The translations under genes and the position numbers were made by a program. A stretch of 64,000 nt of DNA from Acinetobacter calcoaceticus. GTDB lineage: Bacteria > Pseudomonadota > Gammaproteobacteria > Pseudomonadales > Moraxellaceae. The notes under the pieces were generated by a model, which saw only the letters and a program-made list of their open reading frames with translations, had not been told where the DNA came from and searched no databases. This document shows, piece by piece, positions 9,000-17,645 of this stretch (positions are counted from its first letter, which is position 1; each line of letters starts with the position of its first letter). Where the stretch lies: assembly GCF_016508255.1 (NCBI RefSeq), contig NZ_JADVKT010000008.1:62001-126000 (forward strand). Direction: 5' to 3'.

Positions 9000-9096
9000 G
9001 CGCAAAATATATACAAATTGAAATATCTTTTTAGCACTTAAACATTTAAAAAGTGGTAACTTAATAAATAAAACAAAAAGAAATGAGGATCACGTT

Positions 9097-9285
9097 ATGA
9101 AAAAACTAATGGTGAGCATTTCTGTAGTTTTTCTCATCTTAACTACAGGATGTGAGATGAGAACGATGAGTAAGCAACCACCCGCAAATGAGCGAACCAT
9201 GAGTATTGTTGGGACTCCTGTTCATGAAAAGGATTATAAAATTTCTGATATCCAAGCCAATAATCATGAGCAATCTAACTATTAA
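9097..9285 (+). CDS. Small lipoprotein, unknown function
   Basis: A 62-residue product with a signal peptide (MKKLMVSISVVFLILTTGC) ending in the lipobox LTTG-C, so Cys19 should be lipidated. The mature part is about 44 polar residues without a recognised domain. A purine-rich ribosome binding site (aatgagga) precedes the ATG. Residue +2 after Cys is Glu, not Asp, so export to the outer membrane is more likely than inner-membrane retention (inference from the Lol rule). It lies directly upstream of a decayed EF-hand gene. Confidence 0.7.
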   Translation: MKKLMVSISVVFLILTTGCEMRTMSKQPPANERTMSIVGTPVHEKDYKISDIQANNHEQSNY

Positions 9286-9339
9286 GTGATTTGCTGGAAT
9301 TGCCAGTTACTGTATTTTAAATATGGTAAATGCATGTGA

Positions 9340-9601
9340 AGCTGCTTCTTTAGATTGGCAGCTTTTCAGGAAAAATATGATTTAAATCATAATGGAATAT
9401 AGAGTCTAAAAGAATTTCAATGAGTTGATTGTTTTTCATCTTTATAAGTGACCTAGCAAGAAATGTTTTCAAGGCGAAAACAAGCAAACAGAGCTATTTC
9501 ATTATTTAGATGAAAATAAGAATGATTATTTAAAAGATGAGGAGTTTGGAAACATACATGTTTTATTTAATAACCCTTGTGAAGGGTGGCCATGGTTGTA
9601 A
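9340..9601 (+). pseudogene. Decayed EF-hand calcium-binding protein gene
   Basis: No intact frame exists here, but two EF-hand loops can be read in different frames. At about 9379-9417 the frame gives DLNHNGI-stop-SLKEFQ, an ideal 12-residue loop (D1, N3, N5, G6, E12, then F) with an amber codon at loop position 8. At about 9506-9547, one frame over, LDENKNDYLKDEEF forms a second loop, and that frame stays open to the TAA at 9599-9601. Further stops and at least one frameshift separate the two. The pattern fits a short exported EF-hand protein gene inactivated by point changes. Confidence 0.5.
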
Positions 9602-9670
9602 TTTGAAAGCAATTGCTTTCTAAATTTATTTGATATTTTGGTTCACTCAGTTCTGACATTTTTAAAATAA

Positions 9671-9700
9671 AAAAAAGCTTCCAATTTAGGAAGCTTTTTT
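9671..9700 (-). terminator. Terminator downstream of metG (works on either strand)
   Basis: aaaaaagcttcc / ggaagctttttt, 12-bp perfect arms with a 6-base loop; symmetrical A/T runs let it act in both directions. It lies 11 bases beyond the metG stop. Confidence 0.9.
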
Positions 9701-9711
9701 ATTAAGACAGA

Positions 9712-11787
9712 TTAAGAAACTTTATCGCCTGGTTTCGCGCCTGTATCTGGAGAAATAATGAAAATACCTTCATCATTTCCAGCAGCAAGTACCATTCCGT
9801 TTGAAATACCGAAACGCATTTTACGCGGTGCAAGATTAGCAACCATGACTACGAGTTTGCCTTTTAAATCCTCTGGTGCGTATTGGCTACGAATGCCACT
9901 AAATACATTACGTGGTTCAGCTTCACCAACATCTAACGTCAGTTGAAGTAATTTATCTGAACCTTCAACCGTACCTGCTTCAATTACTTGAGCAACACGT
10001 AAGTCAACTTTTAAGAAGTCTTCAATACCAATGATTTCTGCTTCACCAACTGCTGGAGTAGGAGCCGCCTTTTTCTCGGCAGCTTTATCCTTTTTCGCCG
10101 TCGCTTTAGTTGCTTCTGGAGCAGGAGCACCTAAAGACTCTTTAGATGCATCCACCATTGCGGCAACAGCTTTTGGATCAACACGTTGCATAAGCGGTTG
10201 GAACTGCGCAATCTCATGGCTTACAAGAATTTGTTTACGTGACTCGAAATTGAAGCTCTCAAGTTTTAAGAAACCTTGAACTTGCTCAACCAAAGTTGGA
10301 AGAACTGGAGCTAAATATACGGCTAATTGACGGAACAAGTTGATGCCAACTGAGCACACTTCAAGAACTTGTTGTTCTTGACCTTCTTGTTTCGCAAGTG
10401 CCCACGGTTTTTTCTCGTCAATATATTGGTTTGCACGATCAGCAAGCGCCATAATTTCACGAATAGCCATTGAGAATTCACGTGCTTCATACGCGCTAGC
10501 GATTGAATCACCTGCATCAATAAAACTTTGTACCAATTCAGGTTCTGCACATTCAGCAGATAAAGTATTGTCAAAGCTACTGTTGATAAATTTAGCGCAA
10601 CGGCTAGCAATATTGACGACTTTACCGACTAAGTCAGAATTTACTTTTTGAATAAAATCATCAAGGTTTAAGTCAGAGTCTTCCACTTTATCTGAAAGTT
10701 TAGATGCAAAGTAGTAGCGTAAATATTCTGGATTTAAATGCTGTAAATAAGTTTCAGCTTTAATAAATGTACCGCGAGACTTAGACATTTTTTGTCCGTT
10801 CACAGTCAAGAAACCATTTACAAATAAGCCTGTCGGAGTGCGATAGTTTGCACCATCTAACATTGCAGGCCAGAACAATGCGTGGAAATAAACAATGTCT
10901 TTACCAATGAAATGGTAAACATCGTTTTGACTGTCTTTTTTCCAAAAATCATCAAAACTTAAATCTGGGCGTTTAGTTTTGATGTAATTTTCAAAACTAG
11001 ACATATAACCAATTGGTGCATCTACCCAAACATAGAAATATTTATTTGGCGCATCTGGAATTTCAAAACCAAAATAAGGCGCATCACGAGAAATATCCCA
11101 ATCAGTTAAACCCGACTCAAACCATTCATCGAGTTTGTTTGCAATCGAAACAGGTAAGCGACCTTCATCACGGGTCCATTTCTGTAAATACTCAGCAAAG
11201 TTAGGTAGTTTAAAGAAATAATGATCTGAAGATTTTTCAACTGGTGTTGCACCACTTAACGTTGAACGTGGGTTAAGCAATTCAGTTGCATTATAGGTCG
11301 TACCACAAACTTCACATGAGTCGCCATATTGATCTTCTGACTTACATTTTGGGCATGTCCCTTTAATGAAGCGGTCAGACAAGAACATGCCTTTTTCTGG
11401 GTCAAATAATTGAGTTACAGGGCGAACTGCAATATTTCCAGCTTCACGGTTTTTAATATAGATATCTGTTGAACGTGCTTTATTTGCATCGCTATGCGTT
11501 GAATCATAGTGATCGAAATGTACACCGAAGCCATCAAAATCACGAATATGTTCTTTTTGAACGTTCGCAATTTGCTCTTCTGGGCTAATACCGTTTGCCT
11601 CGGCACGTAGCATGATGGCAGTACCATGAGCATCATCCGCACATACATAAGTCACGTCATGGCCCATTGCCCGCATGGCACGAACCCAGATATCTGCCTG
11701 GATGTAACCGAGTAAATGACCCATATGAATTGGACCATTAGCATAAGGGAGGGCATTAGTGACTAAAATTTTACGCACGGATTTCAT
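9712..11787 (-). CDS. metG: Methionine--tRNA ligase
   Basis: A 691-residue class I synthetase charging tRNA-Met in the cytoplasm. The HIGH-type motif is at residues 19-24 (PIHMGHL). A zinc-knuckle pair [18 protein letters not shown] is at about 145-162, KMSKS at about 342-346 ([11 protein letters not shown]), and a C-terminal EMAP/tRNA-binding domain ([21 protein letters not shown]) covers roughly the last 110 residues. A Lys/Ala/Pro-rich linker joins it to the catalytic part. Length fits the dimeric long form (E. coli about 677). It is divergent from mrp, as in many gamma-proteobacteria, but here an extra gene lies between them. Confidence 0.98.
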   Translation of the reverse strand: MKSVRKILVTNALPYANGPIHMGHLLGYIQADIWVRAMRAMGHDVTYVCADDAHGTAIMLRAEANGISPEEQIANVQKEHIRDFDGFGVHFDHYDSTHSDANKARSTDIYIKNREAGNIAVRPVTQLFDPEKGMFLSDRFIKGTCPKCKSEDQYGDSCEVCGTTYNATELLNPRSTLSGATPVEKSSDHYFFKLPNFAEYLQKWTRDEGRLPVSIANKLDEWFESGLTDWDISRDAPYFGFEIPDAPNKYFYVWVDAPIGYMSSFENYIKTKRPDLSFDDFWKKDSQNDVYHFIGKDIVYFHALFWPAMLDGANYRTPTGLFVNGFLTVNGQKMSKSRGTFIKAETYLQHLNPEYLRYYFASKLSDKVEDSDLNLDDFIQKVNSDLVGKVVNIASRCAKFINSSFDNTLSAECAEPELVQSFIDAGDSIASAYEAREFSMAIREIMALADRANQYIDEKKPWALAKQEGQEQQVLEVCSVGINLFRQLAVYLAPVLPTLVEQVQGFLKLESFNFESRKQILVSHEIAQFQPLMQRVDPKAVAAMVDASKESLGAPAPEATKATAKKDKAAEKKAAPTPAVGEAEIIGIEDFLKVDLRVAQVIEAGTVEGSDKLLQLTLDVGEAEPRNVFSGIRSQYAPEDLKGKLVVMVANLAPRKMRFGISNGMVLAAGNDEGIFIISPDTGAKPGDKVS

Positions 11788-12138
11788 TCTCTCATTCGTA
11801 TTTATAAGGTGAAAGATTTTAACTGATGAAGGAGGAAAAACAAAGCAACGCTTTATCTGACTACAAGACGAGAACTAAGTTCGAGTAGAGGATAAGCCAT
11901 ATATTTATGGCACAAGAAAGATTAATAATATTTGGGGGAGCACGAAAGGTGTCTATAAAAATAGATTTGAAACCAGAATTTGTTTCTCTTTAGAACAGAT
12001 AAACAAATCAAAAAATATTTGAATCTTCCTGTATTGTCTTTGTTTCAAATTGCAGTTACGTTCAGAAAATAAGCCATAAAGATGTATAACTAATAACTTA
12101 TTCAGGTAATTTTTTAATTAACTACGAGGATAACAACG
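11788..12138. other. Intergenic region between metG and the hydrophilin-like gene
   Basis: About 350 bases without a convincing gene. It must hold the metG promoter (minus strand) and that of the repeat protein (plus strand). A weak plus-strand candidate is a TTGCAG box at 12050-12055; I could not assign a matching -10 box with confidence. The ribosome binding site of the downstream gene is cgagga at about 12124-12129. Nothing else recognised. Confidence 0.5.
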
Positions 12139-12759
12139 ATGACTACTGAAAATAAATTAGATCAATTAAAGGCAAAAGCGGCAGATGCAAAAGTACAAGG
12201 TGAAAAAGCTTTGGATGATTTAAAGGAAAACGTAAAAGCTAAAGAAACTGCTGGTAAAGAAGCAGTTGAAGATAAAGTAGATGAATTAAAGGCAAAAGTC
12301 GCAGATGCAAAAGTACAAGGTGAAAAAGCTTTGGACGATTTAAAGGAAAACGTAAAAGCTAAAGAAGCTGCTGGTAAAGAAGCGATTGAAGATAAAGTAG
12401 ATGAGTTAAAGGCAAAAGCGGCAGATGCAAAAGTAAAAGGCGAAAAAGCTTTAGGTGATTTAAAGGAAAACGTAAAAGCTAAAGAAGCTGCTGGTAAAGC
12501 GGCAGTTGAAGATAAAGCAAATAATTTGAAAGGCAAACTTGAGGATGCTCAGCACAGTCTCCAAGACAAGTTCGATCATTTACGTACTGAAGCAAGCCAT
12601 AAACTTGATGATGCCAAAGCTAAGGCAGCAGAGCTAAAAGATGAGGCTGCAACAAAATTTGATGAGTTGAAAACTCAAGCAACAGCAAAAATTGATGAGT
12701 TGAAGAAAACGGCAACTGATAAGTTAAATAAATTGAAGAACCATGATTCTGCTGAATAA
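12139..12759 (+). CDS. Repetitive Lys/Ala/Asp-rich hydrophilin/LEA-like coiled-coil protein
   Basis: A 206-residue protein with no signal peptide, no Cys and almost no aromatic residues. It is built from three near-identical 40-residue units (LKAKxADAKVxGEKALxDLK then ENVKAKExAGKxAxEDKxD) followed by two more diverged ones. Its charged, alternating Lys/Glu/Asp/Ala composition resembles late-embryogenesis-abundant proteins and the desiccation-tolerance hydrophilins described in Acinetobacter; whether it is one of those named proteins I cannot say. Cytoplasmic location is inferred from the lack of a signal. It sits between metG and mrp, which are often direct neighbours in relatives, suggesting a later insertion. 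Confidence 0.75.
   Translation: MTTENKLDQLKAKAADAKVQGEKALDDLKENVKAKETAGKEAVEDKVDELKAKVADAKVQGEKALDDLKENVKAKEAAGKEAIEDKVDELKAKAADAKVKGEKALGDLKENVKAKEAAGKAAVEDKANNLKGKLEDAQHSLQDKFDHLRTEASHKLDDAKAKAAELKDEAATKFDELKTQATAKIDELKKTATDKLNKLKNHDSAE
12166..12525 (+). repeat. Three tandem 120-bp repeats inside the hydrophilin-like gene
   Basis: Units begin at about 12166, 12286 and 12406 and differ at only a few bases each. The exact period of 120 bp keeps the reading frame, so copy number can change by recombination without breaking the gene. This is visible directly because successive blocks align base for base. Confidence 0.9.
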
Positions 12760-12903
12760 GTTTATTTAACTAAAATCTGCACTCCTTACCTAAAAGATGA
12801 GATTGGAAGTTAGTAATTATTCATCCCAAGGTGAGCGAGTGCGGACCAATACTGTTACACTATCTCCATTAAGCTGTAATGATCTGTTTTTGGAGTAAAC
12901 AAT

Positions 12904-14094
12904 ATGTCTTGGCTTTCTTCATTAAAGTCTGTTTTTTCACCCGCCCAAGAAGTGAAAGAAGATGAAATCCAAACCGTACTCCAAAATTATTTACTACCGC
13001 ATTCAAAAGATGCTTTAAAAGAGCGCATTAGTCAGCTTCAAGTGCAAGGTCGAGTATTACAACTCACTATTAATACCTTTCCTGATGAAAAAGAGCACTT
13101 GCAGCAAATTCATGATGATTTGGCTGGGGCTTTAGAAAAGTGTGGCATTGAAGAACTAAACCTACATGTGGTTCAACAGAAGCGCCCTGCACAAGATAGT
13201 TCAAATTTACCCCCTGTGTTCGATGCTTCACCTAAATCAGAACCAGACCCAAATAATCCCCCTATTCAAAAAGCCGCTCCGCAACAAAGAGATGTGCCAC
13301 TTCATCCGCGTATTAAGCATGTTATTTTAGTTTCATCAGGTAAAGGCGGCGTTGGTAAATCGACAACTACTGTCAATTTGGCACTTGCCTTGCAAAAGAT
13401 GGGACTTCAGGTTGGGGTGTTGGATGCCGATATTTATGGTCCAAGTATTCCGACAATGCTAGGCAATGCTGGCAAAACTCCGCTGATTGAAAGTGAAAAC
13501 TTTGTGCCTTTAGATGCCTATGGTATGGCGGTGTTATCGATTGGACATTTAACTGGCGATAACAACACACCTGTCGCATGGCGTGGCCCAAAGGCAACGG
13601 GCGCTTTAATGCAATTATTTAATCAAACGCTTTGGCCTGATTTAGATGTATTAATGATTGATATGCCACCAGGTACTGGAGATATTCAACTCACGCTTGC
13701 TCAGCGTATTCCAGTTACAGGTTCAATCATTGTGACTACACCACAAAATGTTGCCTTACTAGATGCTACTAAAGGAATTGAGCTATTTAATAAAGTTGGC
13801 ATTCCTGTATTAGGTGTTGTTGAAAATATGTCGACCCATATTTGCTCTAACTGTGGGCATGAAGAGCAAATTTTTGGTATTGGTGGTGGTGACAAGCTCT
13901 CTGAACAGTATCATATTCCATTATTAGGGCGTTTACCTTTAAATGCTCAGATCCGTGAGCATGCTGATCAGGGCAAACCGAGCGTTGTAGCAATGGATGA
14001 TGCGGCTGATAGTTATATTGATATTGCTAAAGCTCTGTGGGAACAGATTGAGAAAATTCCTCAACGTACACGTGATGATAAACGTATTTTCTAA
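12904..14094 (+). CDS. apbC: Mrp/ApbC/NBP35-family iron-sulfur cluster carrier ATPase
   Basis: A 396-residue protein. An N-terminal MIP18-like domain of about 90 residues precedes the deviant Walker A P-loop SSGKGGVGKSTTTVNLA (about residues 149-165). Then come the A' aspartates VLDADIYGPSIP, the Walker B-like MIDMPPGTGDIQLTL and the C-x-x-C pair ICSNCGHEE (about 318-326) that binds a bridging Fe-S cluster in homodimers. The family assembles and transfers Fe-S clusters to apoproteins in the cytoplasm. It is near metG (divergent), as in E. coli. A terminator follows. Confidence 0.93.
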   Translation: MSWLSSLKSVFSPAQEVKEDEIQTVLQNYLLPHSKDALKERISQLQVQGRVLQLTINTFPDEKEHLQQIHDDLAGALEKCGIEELNLHVVQQKRPAQDSSNLPPVFDASPKSEPDPNNPPIQKAAPQQRDVPLHPRIKHVILVSSGKGGVGKSTTTVNLALALQKMGLQVGVLDADIYGPSIPTMLGNAGKTPLIESENFVPLDAYGMAVLSIGHLTGDNNTPVAWRGPKATGALMQLFNQTLWPDLDVLMIDMPPGTGDIQLTLAQRIPVTGSIIVTTPQNVALLDATKGIELFNKVGIPVLGVVENMSTHICSNCGHEEQIFGIGGGDKLSEQYHIPLLGRLPLNAQIREHADQGKPSVVAMDDAADSYIDIAKALWEQIEKIPQRTRDDKRIF

Positions 14095-14103
14095 TTCATT
14101 AAG

Positions 14104-14127
14104 ACCCGATTTTAAATCGGGTTTTTT
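14104..14127 (+). terminator. Intrinsic terminator after apbC
   Basis: acccgatt / aatcgggt stem, short loop, then a run of T. Confidence 0.85.
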
Positions 14128-14237
14128 ATTGTTTGGTTAAAAGAAAAATTTAAAGTACTGAATTTTAATAACAAAGCTAAACTTGAAATTGGCATATAGA
14201 TTGCTACTTTACACTTTTTAAAAAGAAAGGGTAAAAA

Positions 14238-15110
14238 ATGCAATTTAAATGTGCTTTTAGCGTAATCAGTTTATGCAGCGCTCTATTTTTAGTCGGGTGC
14301 AATAATGGTGATTCATCTGTCTCTCAAACACCAACAGTTCAGGAACAAAAACAAAAATTACAGCCGATTATTATTCAGGGTGCGTTACCTGTAGAGTCAC
14401 AACAGTTGGCAGCCAAATTACAGAATGTGACTGTTGAAACTATAGGTGGATGGACATTCTGGAAGGGGACTCACAATGGCTATCCAATGATTATCTCTAA
14501 AACACGCATGGGCATGAGTAACTCGGCTGCCGCAACTGCTTTAGCTATTGAACGTTATAAACCGATAGCAATTATTAATCAGGGAACAGCAGGTGGGCAC
14601 GACCCAAATCTACACGTTTACGATATTGTTTTAGGCAAATATGCGATCAATATTGGTGCATTTAGAACACCTAAACAGCCATTAGGTGCTGGTTCAAACT
14701 CACTTACGTGGGTTGAAGCCTTTGATGTGTTGCCAACAGATGAGTCTGATCCGGAACCTATTGCAATTCGTAAATTTGAAGGTGACCAAGAATTATTAAT
14801 GGCAGCACATAAAGTCCGTTATGAGAAAGGTGAGGTGGTTGAAGGAACTATTGGTTCAGCAGATGTTTGGAATAATGAGCTTGATCGTATTCAATTCTTC
14901 CATCAACGTTATGGAACTTCTGTTGAAGAAATGGAAGCAGCGTCAGTTGCACAAATCGCAAGTCAATTAAATGTTCCTTTTTTAGGAATTCGAATCTTAT
15001 CTAATAATATTACTAATAATGGAGCTTATGACCCTGGTACAGGAGAAGCGTGCCAAGAGTATGTACTCAATGTGGCCGAAGAATATATGAAATCAAAACT
15101 ACCAAAATAA
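14238..15110 (+). CDS. Lipoprotein of the MTA/SAH nucleosidase (PNP_UDP_1) superfamily, altered active site
   Basis: A 290-residue protein with a lipoprotein signal (lipobox LFLVG-C, Cys21), so it is predicted to be envelope-anchored, unlike cytoplasmic MTA/SAH nucleosidases. Family landmarks are visible: QGALPVESQQL, where Glu53 aligns with the E. coli MTAN Glu12 position, NQGTAGGHDP near residue 115 and VEEMEAASVAQIA, where Glu233 aligns with the ribose-binding Glu174. The position of catalytic Asp197 (R-x-x-S-D) is RILSN here, Asn256. Asn at this place occurs in 6-oxopurine-specific phosphorylases of the superfamily. The substrate is therefore uncertain, possibly a periplasmic nucleoside. 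Confidence 0.8.
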   Translation: MQFKCAFSVISLCSALFLVGCNNGDSSVSQTPTVQEQKQKLQPIIIQGALPVESQQLAAKLQNVTVETIGGWTFWKGTHNGYPMIISKTRMGMSNSAAATALAIERYKPIAIINQGTAGGHDPNLHVYDIVLGKYAINIGAFRTPKQPLGAGSNSLTWVEAFDVLPTDESDPEPIAIRKFEGDQELLMAAHKVRYEKGEVVEGTIGSADVWNNELDRIQFFHQRYGTSVEEMEAASVAQIASQLNVPFLGIRILSNNITNNGAYDPGTGEACQEYVLNVAEEYMKSKLPK

Positions 15111-15125
15111 TAATTTAAATATAGG

Positions 15126-15164
15126 CAAGAAGATGGATTCTTACAGAGCCTCTTCTTGTTTTTT
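15126..15164 (+). terminator. Terminator of the nucleosidase-like lipoprotein gene
   Basis: Arms caagaaga / tcttcttg with a 17-base loop and a T run. It overlaps the last codons of the convergent DUF2062 gene. Confidence 0.55.
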
Positions 15165-15707
15165 ATGACCAGGTCTGCTTTTCCAATTTCGGATGACCAT
15201 CCAGCGCCAGAAAATCTCGGTCACAATATATAATATGATTGCAAATACAAATGCTTCAACAATAAGTCCTGACATTAAAATTTTAGCAAGGCTAAAATCA
15301 ATGTGCCCATGGCCTAAATGAGTAATCCAGCGGGAAATTTGGTGTAATACACCTAACAGCATTTCTTTGTTGATCATATGCACATGAAAAATATGTGCAC
15401 CAAACCAAAAACCTATATATAGAATAGGAACTAGAGTAAGAGGATTACTTAACCAAGCTAGCATTAAGCTAATTGGTAAATTTACTTCGAATAGTAAGAC
15501 CGCCATCACAATAAATATACTGTGAAAAGGGATAGGCAGTAGACCAAAAAAAGTTCCAACAAAAACAGCTCGGGTAATTGATTTCCGATTGACATACCAA
15601 AGCACAGGATTAAGGGTCTTTTTACCAAAAATCCTTAGAAATTTCATATTTGAGACTTTCTCGGGTGAGGGAAGCCAAGATTGAAAAAATTGCTTTGCCA
15701 TAATCAT
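15141..15707 (-). CDS. DUF2062-family inner-membrane protein
   Basis: A 188-residue protein with three to four hydrophobic segments. The segment SITRAVFVGTFFGLLPIPFHS (residues about 43-63) followed by MLAWLSNPLTLVPILYIGFWFGAHIF is typical of DUF2062 proteins. The ATG two codons further on (at 15701) is an equally good start. Function is unknown; the domain also occurs fused to glycosyltransferases in other bacteria. Convergent with the nucleosidase-like gene. Confidence 0.75.
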   Translation of the reverse strand: MIMAKQFFQSWLPSPEKVSNMKFLRIFGKKTLNPVLWYVNRKSITRAVFVGTFFGLLPIPFHSIFIVMAVLLFEVNLPISLMLAWLSNPLTLVPILYIGFWFGAHIFHVHMINKEMLLGVLHQISRWITHLGHGHIDFSLAKILMSGLIVEAFVFAIILYIVTEIFWRWMVIRNWKSRPGHKKQEEAL

Positions 15708-16062
15708 AGGATAGTAGAGCGCGGAGACTCATATAAACACAAAAAAACAATATATTAATTGAAACTTATTAAAAGCTTAAAAATTAAACTTACTGCAGTG
15801 ATCACTTATTATAGATCTTTTCGGCACAGAAATAGATTTAAAATAAAAATACTTATATTACTTAAGAGAATTTAGCATGCAAAGCTTAACAACTGACTCT
15901 AAAGTTTTCTTTATTATTTTTTGTGGTAGTTATATAAGTATTTGTTTTTAATATTTTTATTTTAAATTAAAAAATGATTTAAAAAATTTTGTCTTACAAT
16001 TACCCTTTGCCATGTGACAGGATATCCATTAATCTGAGATGACGATATTGTGAGGTCATTCA
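15708..16062. other. AT-rich intergenic region between the DUF2062 gene and the second LysE gene
   Basis: About 355 bases with no gene I can support. It contains the 10-bp palindrome agtgatcact (15797-15806) and a long AT-rich inverted repeat (15837-15966, listed separately). The promoters of both flanking divergent genes must lie here, but I cannot place them. Confidence 0.5.
15837..15966. repeat. Imperfect inverted-repeat element, about 130 bp
   Basis: The 15-base arm at 15837-15851 is the exact reverse complement of 15952-15966. The following 12 bases of the left side (aaatacttatat, 15847-15858) are the exact reverse complement of 15932-15943. The right half thus carries about 13 extra bases. 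The centre (15859-15931) is unrelated AT-rich sequence. It could be a hairpin-forming or MITE-like remnant; no coding content. Confidence 0.5.
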
Positions 16063-16656
16063 ATGATTTCATGGCTTTTTATTGGCTTAGTAGCCACAAT
16101 TTTACTTACACCTGGTCCAACGAATACTTTACTCGCTTCTTCAGGCGTGCAAGTCGGACTACGGAAGTCAGTAAAACTTATTCCAGCAGAAGTTTTGGGT
16201 TATGTGATCTCTATTTCTGCATGGGGAATGCTGATTGGGAAAGTGTCCACCACATTGCCATTGCTGCCGCCTATTCTTAAGTTATTGAGTGCTTGCTATA
16301 TTATTTTCTTAGCCATTAAGTTATGGCATACGGCAAATCAAGAAGTTGAATTAAATCAGCCTACGATTCGTACTCGTGAATTATTTTGTGCAACCTTATT
16401 GAATCCTAAAGCCTTGCTCTTTGCTTCAGCAATTTTTCCTGTGGTTGCATGGAGTGATTTTCATATTTATTTGATTCATATGATGGCTTACTTAGCACTT
16501 ATTACGCCAATTGCCTTATTCTGGATTTTCCTAGGATCACTTTTAGCGTCTAAGAAAGTTACGTGGTTAAATCAGACTAATTTGCAAAAAACAGCTTCAC
16601 TCGTTTTAGTTAGTTTTTCAATTCCTATCAGTTATTCTGCTTTACTTAGCCTTTAA
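16063..16656 (+). CDS. LysE-family exporter
   Basis: A 197-residue membrane protein. It starts MISWLFIGLVATILLTPGPTN, the LysE/RhtB opening motif with the conserved PGP, and has the central NPKALLFASAIFPV segment in place of the usual NPK-hydrophobic motif. About six hydrophobic helices. It is related to the exporter at 8312 but clearly diverged from it. A stand-alone gene; substrate unknown. Confidence 0.85.
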   Translation: MISWLFIGLVATILLTPGPTNTLLASSGVQVGLRKSVKLIPAEVLGYVISISAWGMLIGKVSTTLPLLPPILKLLSACYIIFLAIKLWHTANQEVELNQPTIRTRELFCATLLNPKALLFASAIFPVVAWSDFHIYLIHMMAYLALITPIALFWIFLGSLLASKKVTWLNQTNLQKTASLVLVSFSIPISYSALLSL

Positions 16657-16770
16657 AAGTACTACCGAGCTATTCTTATTTACTTGAGTAGCTCTGCATT
16701 GTTTTCATAATTGCTTTTTTAAGTTAAAGTACGTCGAAATCAATGAAATTACCTTTTGGATAGAAAATAC

Positions 16771-17340
16771 ATGGCTATTAAGTCTGATCGTTGGATTCGC
16801 GAGATGAGCGAAAAACACGGCATGATTGAACCTTATGCAGAGAATCAAGTCCGTTTTGATAAAAATGGTGAAAAGTTGATTTCCTACGGGGTCTCTAGCT
16901 ATGGTTATGATGTACGCTGTGCCCGTGAATTCAAGGTTTTTACTAACGTACATTCTGCAATTGTCGACCCAAAGAATTTTGATGACAAAAGTTTTATCGA
17001 CATTGAATCAGATGTTTGTATTATTCCGCCGAACTCATTCGCTCTAGCACGTACAATTGAATATTTCCGTATTCCTCGTAATGTATTGACCGTATGTTTA
17101 GGCAAATCTACCTACGCTCGCTGCGGTATCATTGTGAACGTGACGCCGTTAGAACCTGAATGGGAAGGTCATGTAACTTTAGAGTTTTCAAACACCACTA
17201 ATCTACCTGCCCGTATTTATGCAGGGGAAGGTGTAGCACAAATGCTATTCTTTGAAAGTGATGAAGTATGTGAAACATCTTATAAAGACCGTGGTGGTAA
17301 ATACCAAGGTCAAACTGGTGTGACACTTCCTAAAACATAA
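16771..17340 (+). CDS. dcd: dCTP deaminase
   Basis: A 189-residue protein from the ATG at 16771; the longer frame begins at a TTG 15 bases upstream, but [19 protein letters not shown] is the family start. It converts dCTP to dUTP, supplying dUMP for thymidylate synthesis. Motifs: SSYGYDVRC near residue 46, the catalytic stretch [28 protein letters not shown] (about 110-137, with the active-site Glu) and the C-terminal lid [15 protein letters not shown] that closes over the triphosphate. Length equals the usual size for the homotrimer. Confidence 0.97.
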   Translation: MAIKSDRWIREMSEKHGMIEPYAENQVRFDKNGEKLISYGVSSYGYDVRCAREFKVFTNVHSAIVDPKNFDDKSFIDIESDVCIIPPNSFALARTIEYFRIPRNVLTVCLGKSTYARCGIIVNVTPLEPEWEGHVTLEFSNTTNLPARIYAGEGVAQMLFFESDEVCETSYKDRGGKYQGQTGVTLPKT

Positions 17341-17645
17341 TTTTTCTTAGATAAAGAAAAGTCTTAAAATAATGGGTCGCTTAGGCGGCCCAATTTTATG
17401 GATAAAATTAAGTTGAGCTACGTTTATCGGAATAGTGATAAATGACAGTTTCCTTTTGTAAAAAATAATATAATATGATCAATAATTGATTTGTTTTTTT
17501 GTTCTGCATCACAGTATTGAAAAACAAATGTATTGGATATAGGTTACCTTTTTAGTAGTGATGACTTAGATATCTACTGAATTCGGACAGGCCAAATAAA
17601 AAGAAATTAAACAGGATTATGCCCCCAAGGATACGGAGGTCGGCC
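17341..17645. other. Intergenic leader between dcd and the exported-protein cluster
   Basis: About 300 bases without a gene. A weak GC-rich hairpin just after dcd (gggtcgc-ttag-gcggccc, about 17372-17389) may terminate dcd. Further on are a perfect 13-bp palindrome atcaat-a-attgat (17478-17490), T-rich tracts and the strong ribosome binding site ggaggt (17635-17640). That site, 5 bases from the ATG at 17646, decides the start of the first cluster gene. Confidence 0.5.

Noticed and set aside
12166..12525. CRISPR-like repeat array
   Set aside because: The repeats are directly adjacent coding units of 120 bp with no spacers, inside one open frame.
12162..12536. Long minus-strand frame opposite the repeat protein
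   Set aside because: It is an antisense shadow of the 120-bp repeats, with no ribosome binding site and a composition that mirrors the Lys/Ala codons.
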